From Pseudooceanicola onchidii (GTDB taxonomy: Bacteria; Pseudomonadota; Alphaproteobacteria; Rhodobacterales; Rhodobacteraceae): 64,000 nucleotides of DNA. Of the stretch, positions 36,394 through 46,249 are shown piece by piece; positions within the stretch are counted from its first letter, which is position 1; each line of letters starts with the position of its first letter. The stretch is from positions 62,001 to 126,000 of the forward strand of contig NZ_SPUW01000002.1 of assembly GCF_004959925.1 (NCBI RefSeq). The letters run 5' to 3'. Position numbers and translations under genes: made by a program. Under the pieces are notes generated by a model. It worked only from the letters and a program-made list of their open reading frames with translations. It was not told where the DNA came from and made no database searches.

Positions 36394-36999
36394 TCAACCG
36401 GGTTGCACCGGGTTATCGCCGGAATGCGTACAAACAACGAGGATCCGTGCCCCCGCATCTTCAGCCGCAGCATAAAGGTGGCCGCGACCGCTGTCGAAGT
36501 ACAGGGAATCCCCGGTGCCGAGAATCACGTCGTCCTTGCCTTCCAGCTGCACCACGACCGATCCGGACAGCACCATCAGGAACTCTTCTCCGGGGTGGCG
36601 CACCATCCGGTCGAACTGCATCTTCTCAAGCGGCTTGAGCGTGCCGAGGATCGGCGTCATGCCCTTGGCCCGCACATCGGTGAACAAAAGCTCGTAGCTG
36701 TAGTTCTCGGTCTCGAGGTGGCTGACCTCTCCGACGCGGGCCACCTCGACCCGGCCGGGCTCGAAGGTCTCTCCACGGTCGGAAAACAGTTCCGACACAT
36801 CGACGCCCAGGCCCTTCGCCAGGCCCGAGAACCGATCGTAGGTGGGCGCCATAAGGCCCCGCTCGATCTTGGAAATCGTCGAAATCGCAAGGCCGCTCCG
36901 GTCGGACAGAACCTGCAATGTAAGCCCGCGCTTCTCGCGCAGGGTTTTCACCCGGTACCCCATTTCCGTGCGACTGCGTTCGGCGGCTGGCTTTGACAT
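36394..36999 (-). CDS. XRE-family regulator with C-terminal cupin domain
   Basis: 201 residues from the ATG at 36999 (MSKPAAERSRTEMG). The helix-turn-helix (about 14-70) reads RVKTLREKRGLTLQVLSDRSGLAISTISKIERG. The cupin barrel (about 110-190) includes HPGEEFLMVLSGSVVVQLEG. Such regulators sense small molecules through the cupin. It is divergent from the sulfatase gene across 390 bp and probably controls it. An extended frame to 37050 has no better start. Confidence 0.88.
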   Translation of the reverse strand: MSKPAAERSRTEMGYRVKTLREKRGLTLQVLSDRSGLAISTISKIERGLMAPTYDRFSGLAKGLGVDVSELFSDRGETFEPGRVEVARVGEVSHLETENYSYELLFTDVRAKGMTPILGTLKPLEKMQFDRMVRHPGEEFLMVLSGSVVVQLEGKDDVILGTGDSLYFDSGRGHLYAAAEDAGARILVVCTHSGDNPVQPG

Positions 37000-37389
37000 G
37001 GCTACCCCCTTACCCCGGTCACTGGAACCGGCAGGCAGGTGACAGGTCAAATCGCCTCTGACACCCGTGCTGCCGGCATCACTTATTCACAACATGTATA
37101 CGGGTACGACCTTAATCTGGATCAATGGTCCGACGGAAGCCGCGTTTCCCTTTGCATCATACTATCCTACCGGAATAATTGAAATTTGGCCATTCCGCAT
37201 TGGCGCCCGGCGCAATCGACGCGCGCCCCCTTTTCCAGCAAAACAAGGGATCTGGTGGCGCTGGAACCGCGCGGCATCGACGCCGATCACGAAGCCGTGA
37301 ATTCTTGTGGCATCCCGACTGCATCGGCGTCCCGCTTGGCATCGCGCGGTCAGGATGCCTAACTGCGCTGCATCAAGGGGGGGATCGCC
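37000..37389. other. Divergent regulator-sulfatase promoter region
   Basis: No gene. Notable sites: TTATTCACA at 37083-37091, a perfect match to the DnaA-box consensus but single; GTATAC palindrome just after it; and a dyad CGGAAT (37171-37176) / ATTCCG (37192-37197). One of the dyads could be the operator of the XRE-cupin regulator. Confidence 0.45.
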
Positions 37390-39030
37390 ATGAACATCCT
37401 GTTCGTCATGTATGACCAGCTGAGGTTCGATTACCTCTCCTGTGCCGGGCATCCGACGCTGCAAACCCCCAATTTCGACCGGGTAGCGGCGCGCGGGGTC
37501 CGCTTTACCCAGGCGCATGTGCAATCGCCGGTCTGCGGGTCGTCGCGCATGTCCTTCTACACCGGGCGCTATGCCTCGTCCCACGGGGCGCAGTGGAACG
37601 GGTTTCCCCTGCGGGTGGGCGAGATCACGTTGGGTGATCACCTGCGCAAGCTCGGCATGGGCTGCTACCTGATCGGCAAGACGCACATGGTCGCCGACGC
37701 CGAGGGGATGGAACGCCTGGGCCTGGCCCCCGACACGGTGATCGGCGCGCGGCAGTCCGAATGCGGCTTTGACGCGGTGGTGCGCGATGACGGGCTTTGG
37801 GGCGAAGGGCCGGACGGGTTCTATGACCGCAAGCGCAGCCCCTACAACGAATTCCTGAAATCCAGGGGCTATCCGTCCGACAACCCCTGGGCCGATTTCG
37901 CCAATGCCGGGCTGTCGGGCGACGAAATCGCCTCGGGATGGTTCTTCCGCAACGCCGACAAACCCGCCAACATCCGCGAAGAGGACAGCGAGACCCCCTG
38001 GCTCACCGATCGCACGCTGGATTTCCTGCGCGACGCGACCGGCCCCTGGTGCGCCCATGTCAGCTATATCAAGCCACACTGGCCCTACATCGTGCCCGCG
38101 CCCTACCATGACATGTATGGCCCCGACGACGTGCTGCCCGCCCGCCGCGATCCCGGCGAACGCGTCGATCCACATCCCGTCTATGCCGCCTTCATGGGCA
38201 ACAAGATCGGCCAAAGCTTTTCCCGCGACGAGGTCCGCGCCAAGGTCATTCCCGCCTACATGGGCCTGATAAGGCAATGCGACGATCAGCTGGGCCGCAT
38301 CCTCGACCATCTCGAGGCGACCGGGCAGATCGACGACACGATGATCGTGCTGACCTCGGATCACGGCGATTACCTGGGCGATCACTGGCTGGGCGAAAAG
38401 GACCTGTTTCACCAGCAGTCGGTCAAGGTGCCGCTGATCATCTCGGACCCCCGGCCCCAGGCCGAGGCCACGCGCGGCACCACCTGCGATGCCCTGGTCG
38501 AGGCGATCGACCTGGCCGCCACCTTTGTCGAGACCGCGGGCGGCGCCGTGCCCGACCACATCATCGAAGGTCGATCCCTTCTGCCATTTCTGCACGGACA
38601 GAAGCCCGCAACATGGCGCGAGGTCGTGATTTCCGAATACGACTATTCCGTCACGCCGATGCGGGCGCAGTTGGGCGTCGACAGTCGCGATGCGCGGCTT
38701 TTCATGGTGTTCGACGGCCGGTGGAAGATGATCCATGCCGAAGGCGGCTTCCGCTCCATGCTGTTCGACCTGGCGACCGACCCCGACGAATATCACGACC
38801 TCGGCGCCGATCCCGCGCAGGCCGATCAGATCGCGCGGCTTTATGGCCACCTGCACGCCTGGGGCCTGCGCCTGTCGCAGCGGGTCACCCGGTCCGAGGC
38901 GGATCTGGAAAAGATGCGCGGGCGCGGCGCGCGGGTCGGCATCCTGCCCTTCCTCTACGACGGATCCGAGGTGCCCGACGCCCTGACCGCCAAGTATCGC
39001 GGCAAGTCCAAGGGCGATTTCCGCGACTGA
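37390..39030 (+). CDS. Sulfatase family hydrolase (formylglycine type)
   Basis: 546 residues. The modification site C-x-S-x-R is Cys49-Gly-Ser-Ser-Arg53 in SPVCGSSRMSFYTGR, expected to become formylglycine. The metal-binding block TSDHGDYLGDHWLGEKD (about 320-335) is intact. No signal peptide, so it would act in the cytoplasm like choline-sulfatase and phosphonate monoester hydrolases. The substrate (a sulfate or phosphonate ester) cannot be chosen from the sequence. The divergent XRE-cupin regulator and possibly the SDR gene downstream form its context. Confidence 0.88.
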   Translation: MNILFVMYDQLRFDYLSCAGHPTLQTPNFDRVAARGVRFTQAHVQSPVCGSSRMSFYTGRYASSHGAQWNGFPLRVGEITLGDHLRKLGMGCYLIGKTHMVADAEGMERLGLAPDTVIGARQSECGFDAVVRDDGLWGEGPDGFYDRKRSPYNEFLKSRGYPSDNPWADFANAGLSGDEIASGWFFRNADKPANIREEDSETPWLTDRTLDFLRDATGPWCAHVSYIKPHWPYIVPAPYHDMYGPDDVLPARRDPGERVDPHPVYAAFMGNKIGQSFSRDEVRAKVIPAYMGLIRQCDDQLGRILDHLEATGQIDDTMIVLTSDHGDYLGDHWLGEKDLFHQQSVKVPLIISDPRPQAEATRGTTCDALVEAIDLAATFVETAGGAVPDHIIEGRSLLPFLHGQKPATWREVVISEYDYSVTPMRAQLGVDSRDARLFMVFDGRWKMIHAEGGFRSMLFDLATDPDEYHDLGADPAQADQIARLYGHLHAWGLRLSQRVTRSEADLEKMRGRGARVGILPFLYDGSEVPDALTAKYRGKSKGDFRD

Positions 39031-39070
39031 CACCGGGCGGAGCTGTAACGGTTTGGAAAGGGTTGGTCAG

Positions 39071-39092
39071 GCGCCCCCTGCCAAAGGGGCGC
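39071..39092 (+). terminator. Hairpin after the sulfatase gene
   Basis: GCGCCCC-CTGCCAAA-GGGGCGC, a 7-bp stem 41 bp after the sulfatase stop, without a U-run. Possibly a Rho-dependent or stabilising end. A second small inverted repeat, GCTAATG/CATTAGC, is at 39194-39219 in the same intergenic region. Confidence 0.4.
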
Positions 39093-39264
39093 GCGTCCTG
39101 CCCCGAACGGACCGCGCAAACCGCCGGGGCGTTTTGCGCGGCTCTGCCCGTTTCGCAGGCAAAGCCCCCGGCAGCACCCCTTCGATAAGCTGAGCTAATG
39201 GATTCCGAAATTCATTAGCGCTACTTATGACGTCAGGATTTCCCCTAAGAATCAGCGCCTTGAA

Positions 39265-40053
39265 TCAGGTCTCGCGAAACCCGCGCTGGAACTTGGCCAT
39301 CCCGCCGATCCAGCGCCCATAGTTGGCCGCTTTCGCCTCGATATACTCTTGCACCTGCGGGTGCGGCAGGATCAGGAACTGGTCGTTCCGGATGCCGTCC
39401 AACGCGCTTTCGGCCACGGCCTCGGCGGTCAGAACCCCGTCGCCGGATTGCGGCCCGCTGTCGCCGATCCCGCTGAGCATGGGGGTCGCAACCCCTTGAG
39501 GACAAAGGATAGATACGCGAATTCCCTCGTCCTTGTGGGAAATGGCAAGGTTCTCGGCAAAGCCCACGGCGGCGTGTTTCGTGGTCGAATAGGTGGCGCT
39601 GCCGATCTGGCTTAGCAGGCCTGCCGCGCTGACCGTGTGCAGGAAATATCCGCCACCGCGCGCGATCATCCGGGGCACCAGCACCCGGGCCGCGTGGACA
39701 TGCGCCATGACATTGACCTCCCAGGCCAGCTGCCACTCCTCCGCCGTCGCGCCGGCCGCGTTTTCCACTTTAAGATCAAAGGCATTGGCGATGCCGGCGT
39801 TGGAACACATCAGATCCACCGGGCCCTCATCGGCCTCGATCCGGTCGATCATCGCCTCGATCGCCGCGGCATCGCGCACGTCGACCTGCAGCCCCGTGCC
39901 GCCGATCTCATCCGCCACCGCCCGGGCGTTGTCGCCATTCAGGTCACAGACGCAGACATGCTTGGCCTCGGCGGCATGTAATGCCCGTGCCAGCGCCGCG
40001 CCGATCCCCTGGCCACCGCCGGTGACGATGGCAACCTTGCCCTTGATCTCCAT
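39265..40053 (-). CDS. Short-chain dehydrogenase/reductase (SDR)
   Basis: 262 residues, classical [18 protein letters not shown] cofactor turn (about 11-25), CSNAGIAN, and catalytic YSTTK (about 155). Asp at the end of beta-2 (CVCDLNGDN) favours NAD over NADP. Substrate unknown. It lies between the convergent sulfatase and the enoyl-CoA hydratase on the same strand as the latter (57 bp apart), so it could belong to either context. Confidence 0.88.
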   Translation of the reverse strand: MEIKGKVAIVTGGGQGIGAALARALHAAEAKHVCVCDLNGDNARAVADEIGGTGLQVDVRDAAAIEAMIDRIEADEGPVDLMCSNAGIANAFDLKVENAAGATAEEWQLAWEVNVMAHVHAARVLVPRMIARGGGYFLHTVSAAGLLSQIGSATYSTTKHAAVGFAENLAISHKDEGIRVSILCPQGVATPMLSGIGDSGPQSGDGVLTAEAVAESALDGIRNDQFLILPHPQVQEYIEAKAANYGRWIGGMAKFQRGFRET

Positions 40054-40110
40054 GGTTCCCTCCCCCGGAACGCTTTGATTTTACGGGCGGAACCGTGTCC
40101 GCCCGTCGCC

Positions 40111-40887
40111 TTATCTGTCGCGGAACTGCGGCTGGCGTTTTTCGAGGAAGGCGTTCATGCCCTCGGTCTGGTCGTCCGTCGCGAAGAGCGAATTGAACAC
40201 CCGGCGCTCGAACAGAAGGCCTTCGGTCAGCGGGGTTTCATAGGCACGGTTGACCGCCTCCTTCACCGCCATGACGGAGATCATCGACTTCTCGGCAATC
40301 TTCGTGGCCGCGCCCAGCGCCTCTTCCATCAGCTTCTTGGCAGGCACCACCCGCGACACGAGGCCCGAGCGTTCGGCTTCTTCGGCATCCATGAAGCGAC
40401 CGGTCAGGTTCATGTCCATCGCCTTGGATTTGCCGACAAATCTGGTCAGGCGCTGCGTCCCGCCGATGCCCGCGATGACGCCAAGGTTGATCTCGGGCTG
40501 GCCGAACTTGGCGTTGTCCCCGGCGATGATGAAATCGCACATCATGGCCAGTTCGCAGCCACCACCCAGCGCATATCCCGCCACGGCAGCGATGATCGGC
40601 TTGCGGACACGAAGGATGGCGCCGGTTTCCTCGGTGAACAGATCACCCGCGAAAACGTCGACGAAGGACTTCTCGGCCATCATCTTGATGTCGGCGCCGG
40701 CGGCAAAGAACTTCTCGGATCCGGTCAGGATGATGCAGCGGACTTTTTCGTTGGCCTGTGCGGCAGTTAGCGCATCCGCCAGTTCGCCCAGAAGGTCGGT
40801 GTTGAGGGCGTTCATTGCGTCGGGGCGGTTCAGTTTGACTGTCGCCACGCCGTCTTCGATGTCGACGATAATCGTCTCGTAAGCCAT
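40111..40887 (-). CDS. Enoyl-CoA hydratase
   Basis: 258 residues of the crotonase family. The oxyanion-hole stretch [13 protein letters not shown] (about 58-70) and the catalytic region [40 protein letters not shown] (split over about 105-145) carry the two Glu of a true hydratase. It hydrates trans-2-enoyl-CoA in beta-oxidation. This gene next to mutM/rpsT is a recurrent arrangement in Rhodobacterales as I recall it. Confidence 0.92.
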   Translation of the reverse strand: MAYETIIVDIEDGVATVKLNRPDAMNALNTDLLGELADALTAAQANEKVRCIILTGSEKFFAAGADIKMMAEKSFVDVFAGDLFTEETGAILRVRKPIIAAVAGYALGGGCELAMMCDFIIAGDNAKFGQPEINLGVIAGIGGTQRLTRFVGKSKAMDMNLTGRFMDAEEAERSGLVSRVVPAKKLMEEALGAATKIAEKSMISVMAVKEAVNRAYETPLTEGLLFERRVFNSLFATDDQTEGMNAFLEKRQPQFRDR

Positions 40888-40953
40888 GGGGTAAGGGCCG
40901 TCTGTTGTGAGTGTCAGAAGCGATTCACTAACAGCTTGCCCCTTCGGATCAAG

Positions 40954-41805
40954 CTATCTTTGACATTGCGGACAGTAGAAGGACGACCGGCCCGACTGCA
41001 CGACCCGTCGAATCGTGGCCTCGCAGCCGGGGGTGCGGCAGGGCGCGCCCTCGCGCCCGTAGACATCGAAATTGTGTTGGAAATAGCCCAGTTCGCCGTC
41101 CGCCTGCCGATAATCCTTGAGCGAGGATCCCCCCGCCGCGATCGCCTCGGCCAACACGTCGCGAATGATCGGGACCAGCGCGGCAAGACGGGGCGTGGCG
41201 ATCCGGTCAGCCCGGCGCGTGGGGGCGATCCCGGCGCGGAACAGTGCCTCGCAGACATAGATGTTGCCCAGCCCGGCGACCAGTTTCTGATCCAGCAGCG
41301 CGGTCTTGATCGGGGTGCGGCGGGGCTTCACCGCGGCGATGAAGTAGTCCTCGTTGAAGGCATTGCCGAGCGGTTCCGGCCCAAGGGCCGCCAGCAGGGG
41401 GTGGCTTTCGGATTCAACCGTCGACATCAGGTCCATCGCACCGAAGCGCCTGGGATCGTTGAAGGTTATCCGCGCGCCAGACGCCATGTCGAAGACCACG
41501 TGGTCGTGTTTTTCGGCCTGCGGGTGGTCATGCACGAACTGACCAAGCGGATCGCCCGAGACCGTCATGCGGCCGGACATGCCCAGATGGATCAGCAGCG
41601 TTTCCCCCCGGTCGAGGTCGGCCAGGATGTACTTGGATCGCCGCCGCAGACGTTCGATCCGCGCGCCGGTCAGCCGTTCGGACATCCGTTCGGGGAAGGG
41701 CCAGCGCAGGTCGGGGCGGTTGACATGGGCCTGGGCGATGACCTCGCCCTCCATCACCGGGGCAAGGCCGGTGCGAACGGTTTCGACCTCGGGCAATTCG
41801 GGCAT
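40954..41805 (-). CDS. mutM: Formamidopyrimidine-DNA glycosylase
   Basis: 283 residues. It starts [10 protein letters not shown] with catalytic Pro2 and Glu3, has the Lys of [10 protein letters not shown] (about 58), the H2TH region ([18 protein letters not shown]), and the C-terminal zinc finger CRTPGC...YCPQC. It removes 8-oxoguanine and nicks the strand. It is separated by 8 bp from the upstream-lying small membrane-protein gene. Confidence 0.96.
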   Translation of the reverse strand: MPELPEVETVRTGLAPVMEGEVIAQAHVNRPDLRWPFPERMSERLTGARIERLRRRSKYILADLDRGETLLIHLGMSGRMTVSGDPLGQFVHDHPQAEKHDHVVFDMASGARITFNDPRRFGAMDLMSTVESESHPLLAALGPEPLGNAFNEDYFIAAVKPRRTPIKTALLDQKLVAGLGNIYVCEALFRAGIAPTRRADRIATPRLAALVPIIRDVLAEAIAAGGSSLKDYRQADGELGYFQHNFDVYGREGAPCRTPGCEATIRRVVQSGRSSFYCPQCQR

Positions 41806-41813
41806 GGGGCGGC

Positions 41814-42311
41814 CTAGTAGTAGGGCTGCGCCTCAAGCAGGGCCCGGCGCAGGGTGTTGCGACCACTGAGGTATTTCAGAAGCCAGCAGCCTTCGCCACC
41901 CTGAAACCGCAGGCCCCAGGTGCCATGCAGGTTGTCGCGCACCTCGATCAGGCGTGTCAGGTCATAGTCCTGCGTGCGGAAATTCGGTCCCATCACCGTC
42001 AGGTCCGACCCCTTCAAAGTCGCGCGGAACTGCCAGACATAGGCGTTCAGCCAAGCGAGCGACGGCATCAGGATCAACCCGCCGATCACGCCGTAGACCG
42101 ACACTTGCGCGACCTCGGCCACCCGGATCAGCACGATCAGCGTCGACAGCGCCGCGATGACCCGGATCGGGATCGCGACCTCGTGAACGCTGCGTCCGGC
42201 GTCGCGCGCGATCTCAAGCCCCTCGGAGGAGAGGCGGCTGAACATCCGCATGAGCACCGCCAACAGTGCGATGGCCATGCCCAGCATGGCGTATGACAAT
42301 ACCTGCTCCAT
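41814..42311 (-). CDS. Conserved hypothetical membrane protein
   Basis: 165 residues from the ATG at 42311 ([24 protein letters not shown]), a hydrophobic N-terminal anchor; two further hydrophobic helices lie at about 48-70 and 75-95. The C-terminal about 60 residues ([30 protein letters not shown]) look like a small PH-like or beta-rich cytoplasmic domain. An extension to 42413 overlaps the ubiE start and is rejected. It is divergent from ubiE and probably co-transcribed with mutM. Function unknown. Confidence 0.7.
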   Translation of the reverse strand: MEQVLSYAMLGMAIALLAVLMRMFSRLSSEGLEIARDAGRSVHEVAIPIRVIAALSTLIVLIRVAEVAQVSVYGVIGGLILMPSLAWLNAYVWQFRATLKGSDLTVMGPNFRTQDYDLTRLIEVRDNLHGTWGLRFQGGEGCWLLKYLSGRNTLRRALLEAQPYY

Positions 42312-42411
42312 ACCGCTTCGGTCCTTTGATGCGCCGATTTGACGGTTTGTGTCTCGCGCCCACATATGGCAGGGAACTGAGGCTTTTCTTAGGCAGGGTA
42401 AACCACCTTCC

Positions 42412-43158
42412 ATGACCGATCAGAACACGACGCATTTCGGGTTTGAAACCATCCCCGAGGATCAGAAAGCCGGGAAGGTTCAGGGGGTCTTCTCTTCTGT
42501 CGCCTCGAAGTACGACGTCATGAACGACGCGATGAGCCTGGGCATCCACCGCATCTGGAAGGACGCGATGATGGATTGGCTGGCACCCCGCGCCGGGCAG
42601 CGTCTGCTGGATGTCGCGGGTGGGACCGGCGATATCTCGTTCCGGTTTCTCAACCGTGCGGGGTCGGGCCATGCCACGGTGTGCGACCTGACCGAACCGA
42701 TGCTGGTCGCGGGGCGCAAACGGGCCGAGGCGGCGCAGATGGCCGACAGCCTGGACTGGGTGGTGGGCGACGCGATGGCCCTGCCCTTTGCCGACAGCAC
42801 CTTCGATGTCTACACGATCAGCTTCGGCATCCGGAACGTGACCCGGCCGCTTGAGGCGCTGAAAGAGGCCTACCGCGTGTTGAAACCCGGCGGCCGTCTG
42901 ATGGTTCTGGAATTTTCGCAAATTCCGACACCGGCGCTGCAATGGGCCTATGATCGCTACTCCTTCAACTTGATCCCGCTGCTGGGACAGGTGATCGCAA
43001 ACGACCGAGACAGCTATCAGTACCTGGTCGAATCCATCCGCAAGTTTCCCGATCAGAATACCTTCCTTGGCATGTTGCGCGAGGCCGGGTTCGAACAGGC
43101 GAAATACCGCAACCTGACCATGGGGATCGCGGCGCTTCATTCGGGCTGGAAGATCTGA
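42412..43158 (+). CDS. ubiE: Ubiquinone/menaquinone biosynthesis C-methyltransferase UbiE
   Basis: 248 residues from the ATG at 42412; an upstream extension to 42349 is not conserved. SAM motif I is [13 protein letters not shown] and the family blocks [17 protein letters not shown] and ISFGIRNV are present. It methylates 2-polyprenyl-6-methoxy-benzoquinol in ubiquinone synthesis. The stop shares one base with the ubiB start (TGATG). Confidence 0.96.
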   Translation: MTDQNTTHFGFETIPEDQKAGKVQGVFSSVASKYDVMNDAMSLGIHRIWKDAMMDWLAPRAGQRLLDVAGGTGDISFRFLNRAGSGHATVCDLTEPMLVAGRKRAEAAQMADSLDWVVGDAMALPFADSTFDVYTISFGIRNVTRPLEALKEAYRVLKPGGRLMVLEFSQIPTPALQWAYDRYSFNLIPLLGQVIANDRDSYQYLVESIRKFPDQNTFLGMLREAGFEQAKYRNLTMGIAALHSGWKI

Positions 43159-44693
43159 TGCGCGGCCCGCACAACATCTGGCGGCTGGTCCGCACGGGCG
43201 CCACGCTGGAACGGACCGGCGCGATGAAGGTGATCCTTGATGCGTACGACGCACCGCCGTTGTTGCGCATGGCCGCCCGGGTGGCCGGATGGCCGTTTCA
43301 GTGGTTGGGCCACAAGGGCGATCCGTCCATGCCGCCCGCCACCCGCGCCCTGTCGGCGCTCGGACCTGCCTACATCAAGTTCGGGCAGATCCTGTCGACG
43401 CGGCCCGATCTTGTCGGGGAAGACCTGGCGACACAGCTGCGCGTCCTGCAGGACCGTCTGCCCCCGTTTTCCCGCGACGTCGCGCAGAAGATGGTCGAGG
43501 CCGAACTGGAACGGCCACTTGATACTGTCTTTTCTGAATTTTCAGAACCTATCGCCGCGGCCTCGATCGCGCAGGTGCACAAGGCCCGCCTGACCGAGAC
43601 CGGTGAAGAGGTTGCGGTCAAGGTTCTGCGCCCCGGCATCGAGCGCGCGTTCCACAAGGACGTCGACGCCTTCTATCTTGCCGCCTCGATCATCGAATTC
43701 CTGTCTCCGGCGTCGCGCCGCCTGCGCCCTTCGGAGGTGGTCGAACACTTCGATGGCGTGGTGCGCGGAGAGCTGGACCTTAGGCTGGAGGCCGCGAGCG
43801 CCTCGACCTTTGCGTCCAATACCGAGGGGGACGAAAGCTTTCGCCTGCCCGCGATCCGCTGGCAGGAAAGCGGCCGCCGCATCATGACCATGACCTGGGC
43901 CGAGGGCGTGTCGCTTGGTGACAATGCCGCGCTGGATGCGGCCGGGCATGACCGCGCGAAGCTGGGCGAACATGTGCTGACGCTGTTCCTGAACCATGCA
44001 CTTCGGGATGGGTATTTCCACGCCGACATGCACCAGGGCAACCTGAAGGTCGCCGCGGACGGGGCGATCATTGCCTATGATTTCGGGATCATGGGCCACA
44101 TCGACGAATACACCCGCCGCGTATACGCCGAGATCCTCTATGGCTTCATCAAGCGCGATTACATGCGCGTCGCGATGGTGCATTTCGAGGCCGGCTACGT
44201 CCCGGCCGATCAGGATGTCGACGAATTTGCCCGCGCCCTGCGCGCCGTCGGAGAGCCGATCTTCGGCATGGATGCCACCCGCATCTCGATGGGACGTCTT
44301 CTTTCATATCTTTTCGACGTGACTGAAAGATTTGGAATGGAAACCCGGACCGAGCTGATCCTGCTGCAGCGCACCATGGTTGTCGTCGAAGGCGTCGCCC
44401 GGTCGCTGTCGCCACAGATCAACATCTGGGAGGTCGCGCGCCCCGTTGTCGAAGACTACATCCGCCGCAGTCTTGGCCCCGTGGCGCTGGCCCGCGACCT
44501 GAAGAAGACGGCCGAGGTCCTGACACGTTTCGGCCCCCGCCTGCCGATGCTGGTGGAACGCAGCCTGATGCATCAGATGGCCCAGATTGAGCAGCGCCGA
44601 CCGGCACCGTCACGGGCGCGATACCTGTGGCTGGGCGCGGGCGGCGTGATCGGAGCGGCTGTCGCGGTCGGGGCTATGGCACTGCTCGCCTGA
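43158..44693 (+). CDS. ubiB: UbiB, ABC1-family atypical kinase/ATPase for ubiquinone synthesis
   Basis: 511 residues. The signature KxGQ motif is in PAYIKFGQILSTRPDL, the Ala-rich nucleotide loop is PIAAASIAQVHKA, and the catalytic region HADMHQGNLKV...AYDFGIMG is intact. The C-terminus has a transmembrane hairpin or helix (LWLGAGGVIGAAVAVGAMALL). It is translationally coupled with ubiE. Its last 20 bp overlap the convergent phosphotransferase gene. Confidence 0.95.
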   Translation: MRGPHNIWRLVRTGATLERTGAMKVILDAYDAPPLLRMAARVAGWPFQWLGHKGDPSMPPATRALSALGPAYIKFGQILSTRPDLVGEDLATQLRVLQDRLPPFSRDVAQKMVEAELERPLDTVFSEFSEPIAAASIAQVHKARLTETGEEVAVKVLRPGIERAFHKDVDAFYLAASIIEFLSPASRRLRPSEVVEHFDGVVRGELDLRLEAASASTFASNTEGDESFRLPAIRWQESGRRIMTMTWAEGVSLGDNAALDAAGHDRAKLGEHVLTLFLNHALRDGYFHADMHQGNLKVAADGAIIAYDFGIMGHIDEYTRRVYAEILYGFIKRDYMRVAMVHFEAGYVPADQDVDEFARALRAVGEPIFGMDATRISMGRLLSYLFDVTERFGMETRTELILLQRTMVVVEGVARSLSPQINIWEVARPVVEDYIRRSLGPVALARDLKKTAEVLTRFGPRLPMLVERSLMHQMAQIEQRRPAPSRARYLWLGAGGVIGAAVAVGAMALLA

Positions 44694-45537
44694 GCGCGTC
44701 GAGCTCCAGATCCGCCCCGCGGGCCGTTGCCACCCGCCCGTTTTCAAGCGACCACATCGCATAGGCCGCCATCCTGAGATGGTGGAACGGCGCAAGCCTG
44801 CGGTAACGCTGGACGACATCCGGATCAGGATAGGCGGCCAGGAATGTCGCGGCCGCGTCGCTTGGCAGCGCCACCCCGTAGGCGGACTGCATCGACGGCG
44901 ACAGCACCATCGCAAGATCTTCGGCCGGGTCGCCCAAGGCAGGGCATTGCCAGTCGATCATAATTGGTCCCTTCGCCCCCTGCACCACGTTCGCGGCGAC
45001 CGGATCGGTGTGGATGAACACCGGGTCAACAGCGACCACGTTCGGCGCAGACCGAAGGTCACGCAAGGCCCCGGTCAGGTCCGGATAGGACTTTGACAGT
45101 CGTGCCATCAGATCCTGGGTCTGCGCCAGAATCGCATCCGACCCTCCTGGAAGCCGACGCAGTCCGATCGGCGGCGCGGTCCGATGGACGCGGTGCAAGG
45201 CAGTCGCCAATCCGGCCAAGTCATGAAACCCCGAAGGACCAGGTTGGAATTCATAGATCAGTGCGGCGCCAAAGACCCCTTCCAGATGTGCAATCAGCCG
45301 TGGCGCCAGACCATCGGGACCCAGGGCCCGCAACGCGGCCTCTTCGGCCTTCGGGTCGTTGGGAAACAGGGGGGTCGCGAACCGCGGTTCATAAAGTTTG
45401 ACCACATGATCACCGACCCGCCAGACGCGATTGGTCAACCCGCCAGTCAGCGGCTGCCATGCCGCGCTTGGCAGCGACGCCTCTACGGCCTCAACCAGTG
45501 AGGGCGGCGGGCAGGATTTCGGCGGGGCGTGATACAT
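44674..45537 (-). CDS. APH/choline-kinase-like phosphotransferase
   Basis: 287 residues from the ATG at 45537 (MYHAPPKS). The kinase-like fold shows the catalytic loop H-T-D-P-x-x-x-N (VFIHTDPVAANVV) and the metal Asp in IMIDWQCPALGDPAEDLA. The usual HGD is changed to HTD, with the Asp kept. Substrates of the family include choline, aminoglycosides, homoserine and thiamine; none can be selected here. Its end overlaps ubiB by 20 bp on the opposite strand. Confidence 0.82.
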   Translation of the reverse strand: MYHAPPKSCPPPSLVEAVEASLPSAAWQPLTGGLTNRVWRVGDHVVKLYEPRFATPLFPNDPKAEEAALRALGPDGLAPRLIAHLEGVFGAALIYEFQPGPSGFHDLAGLATALHRVHRTAPPIGLRRLPGGSDAILAQTQDLMARLSKSYPDLTGALRDLRSAPNVVAVDPVFIHTDPVAANVVQGAKGPIMIDWQCPALGDPAEDLAMVLSPSMQSAYGVALPSDAAATFLAAYPDPDVVQRYRRLAPFHHLRMAAYAMWSLENGRVATARGADLELDALRRAVP

Positions 45538-45598
45538 CGGGCTGGTCCGGCTCCGGTCGATTGAACCGGGATAAGCCAGCACATGCCGTCACGCAAGG

Positions 45599-46246
45599 TC
45601 AGCGCAGCCCGATGACATCCGCAGCCAAGATCGTGGCACCGCCCGACAGGATCAGCCGCGTTTCCGTGCCCATGCGCCGCGCCTCGACGACCTGAGAATA
45701 GCTGGGCACGGGGTCGGTCGACAGGATCTCTCCGTCGGCCGAGCTTTCAAGTTCGAAGGTGTAATGCCCATAGGCGGCAGTCGAACCGGACATGGTCGTG
45801 CCATCCCAGTCAAAGGGGTCTTCGGTCAGTGGCAGGTCGATGCGGTCGACGACCGATCCCTTGCTATCTCTGATGACCAGAACCGCCCGATCGGCCGCAG
45901 CGGGCGGATCGGGGTTCAGCGTCACGGGGCCGCCTTCGAAGACGGAGCCAGAGGTGCTCAGCGCCTCCATCCCGACCCAGCCGGCAAGGTCGCTCATCCC
46001 CGACAGTTGGATGCGGTTCGCCAGATCCTCGAGGTGGTTGTTGGTCAGAACCTGTTGTTCCACCGAGGAAAAAGTCGCCAGCTGAACGGCGTAATCGGCC
46101 GAATCGACGGGGTTCATCGGATCCTGGTTCCGAAGCTGGGTCGACAGCATCTTGAGGAAGGTTTCGAAATCCGAACTGATGACCGCCTTGTTTTGCGAGG
46201 CAGGTTTGGAAGCTGTCGAGGTCGGCGTCGTGCTGTTGATTTCCAT
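45599..46246 (-). CDS. flgD: Flagellar hook capping protein FlgD
   Basis: 215 residues. The conserved N-terminal block is SSDFETFLKMLSTQLRNQDPMNPVDSADYAVQLATFSSVEQQ, shown here only as its parts ISSDFETFLKML and NQDPMNP. A FlgD Ig/tudor-like region follows. It caps the growing hook and is released later. It is 3 bp downstream of fliK, in one operon with it. Confidence 0.93.
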   Translation of the reverse strand: MEINSTTPTSTASKPASQNKAVISSDFETFLKMLSTQLRNQDPMNPVDSADYAVQLATFSSVEQQVLTNNHLEDLANRIQLSGMSDLAGWVGMEALSTSGSVFEGGPVTLNPDPPAAADRAVLVIRDSKGSVVDRIDLPLTEDPFDWDGTTMSGSTAAYGHYTFELESSADGEILSTDPVPSYSQVVEARRMGTETRLILSGGATILAADVIGLR

Positions 46247-46249
46247 GGG

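Noticed and set aside
37162-39033. Long minus-strand open frame (623 codons) across the sulfatase
   Set aside because: Antisense to a clear sulfatase with intact motifs; no recognisable family.
41814-42413. Longer start for the membrane protein next to mutM
   Set aside because: The extension overlaps the ubiE start region and adds a non-membrane, Arg/Cys-rich segment before the natural hydrophobic N-terminus at 42311.
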